Assembly (NCBI GenBank): GCA_016296505.1
Contig: JAEDJD010000041.1
Span: 1-6,199 of the forward strand
From: Oscillospiraceae bacterium
GTDB taxonomy: Bacteria; Bacillota; Clostridia; Oscillospirales; Ruminococcaceae
DNA length: 6,199 nucleotides
Reading direction: 5' to 3'
Shown: one piece after another, positions 6,106 through 6,199 of the stretch
How positions within the stretch are numbered: position 1 is the stretch's first letter
Layout: every line of letters begins with the position of its first letter
Translations under genes and position numbers: made by a program
The notes under the pieces: generated by a model
The model's input: only the letters and a program-made list of their open reading frames with translations
What the model was told of the DNA's origin: nothing
Databases searched by the model: none

Positions 6106-6199
6106 ATGGCACTGAGAAAATGTGCGTGCATTGATACCCTGTATACCGAGCTGCCGTGGCTGGAGCGCTTTCAGGCGGCAAAGGATGACGGCTTTGAGG
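6106..6199 (+). CDS. TIM-barrel sugar isomerase/epimerase, N-terminal fragment
   Basis: Thirty-one codons are visible before the window ends. The segment TLYTELPWLERFQAAKDDGFE resembles the start of the hydroxypyruvate isomerase and IolE/IolI-like xylose-isomerase-type TIM barrels, where the first strand is followed by a TE(L/V)P(F/W)LERF..A...GF helix. Such enzymes isomerise or dehydrate keto sugars, and in inositol operons they act after the dehydrogenase. The start at 6106 is supported by GGAGG at 6091-6095, inside the last codons of iolG, and the 2-nt gap implies co-transcription and coupled translation. The exact reaction cannot be assigned from this fragment. Confidence 0.75.
   Translation, partial: MALRKCACIDTLYTELPWLERFQAAKDDGFE

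Noticed and set aside
1..6199. Mobile elements, CRISPR arrays, tRNA or rRNA genes
   Set aside because: No transposase or integrase motif, no terminal inverted repeats with target duplications, no regularly spaced repeat array and no tRNA cloverleaf were seen on either strand.

Overview
The window looks like chromosomal DNA from a low-to-mid GC Gram-positive anaerobe of the Clostridia class. An Oscillospiraceae or Butyricicoccus-like gut bacterium is plausible, but the genus cannot be read from the sequence. The evidence is consensus sigma-A promoter elements, strong AGGAGG-type ribosome binding sites, a YesM/YesN-type two-component pair, a lipobox lipoprotein and U-tract terminators. All recognised genes are on the + strand.

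Layout: (1) 1-135 is the tail of a Cof-type HAD-IIB phosphatase gene, closed by a strong intrinsic terminator at 286-321. (2) 136-641 is an intergenic region of about 500 bp. It holds that terminator, a doubtful 35-codon ORF, a perfect-consensus sigma-A promoter (508-536) and a leader of about 100 nt with potential competing hairpins. (3) 642-4868 is a tight three-gene operon: a membrane YesM/LytS-type sensor histidine kinase, a periplasmic-binding-protein-type lipoprotein, and a YesN-type response regulator with an AraC DNA-binding domain. It ends in a strong terminator (4881-4934). (4) 4935-5095 is a regulatory region with A-tract repeats, an inverted repeat and a TATAAT box lacking a clear -35. 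(5) 5096-6103 is an inositol 2-dehydrogenase-like Gfo/Idh/MocA oxidoreductase (iolG), followed after 2 nt by the start of a TIM-barrel sugar isomerase/epimerase gene that runs off the window.

Working model (inference): the lipoprotein is an extracellular ligand receptor with no transporter partner in the window. It presumably reports ligand to the histidine kinase, as XylFII does for LytS in Clostridium beijerinckii. The AraC-type regulator would then act on the activator-dependent-looking promoter just downstream to switch on a cyclitol/sugar catabolic operon. The gene families are well supported. The signalling link between the lipoprotein and the kinase, the ligand, and the target promoter are inferred from gene order and promoter architecture. 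No mobile element, CRISPR array, tRNA or rRNA was seen.
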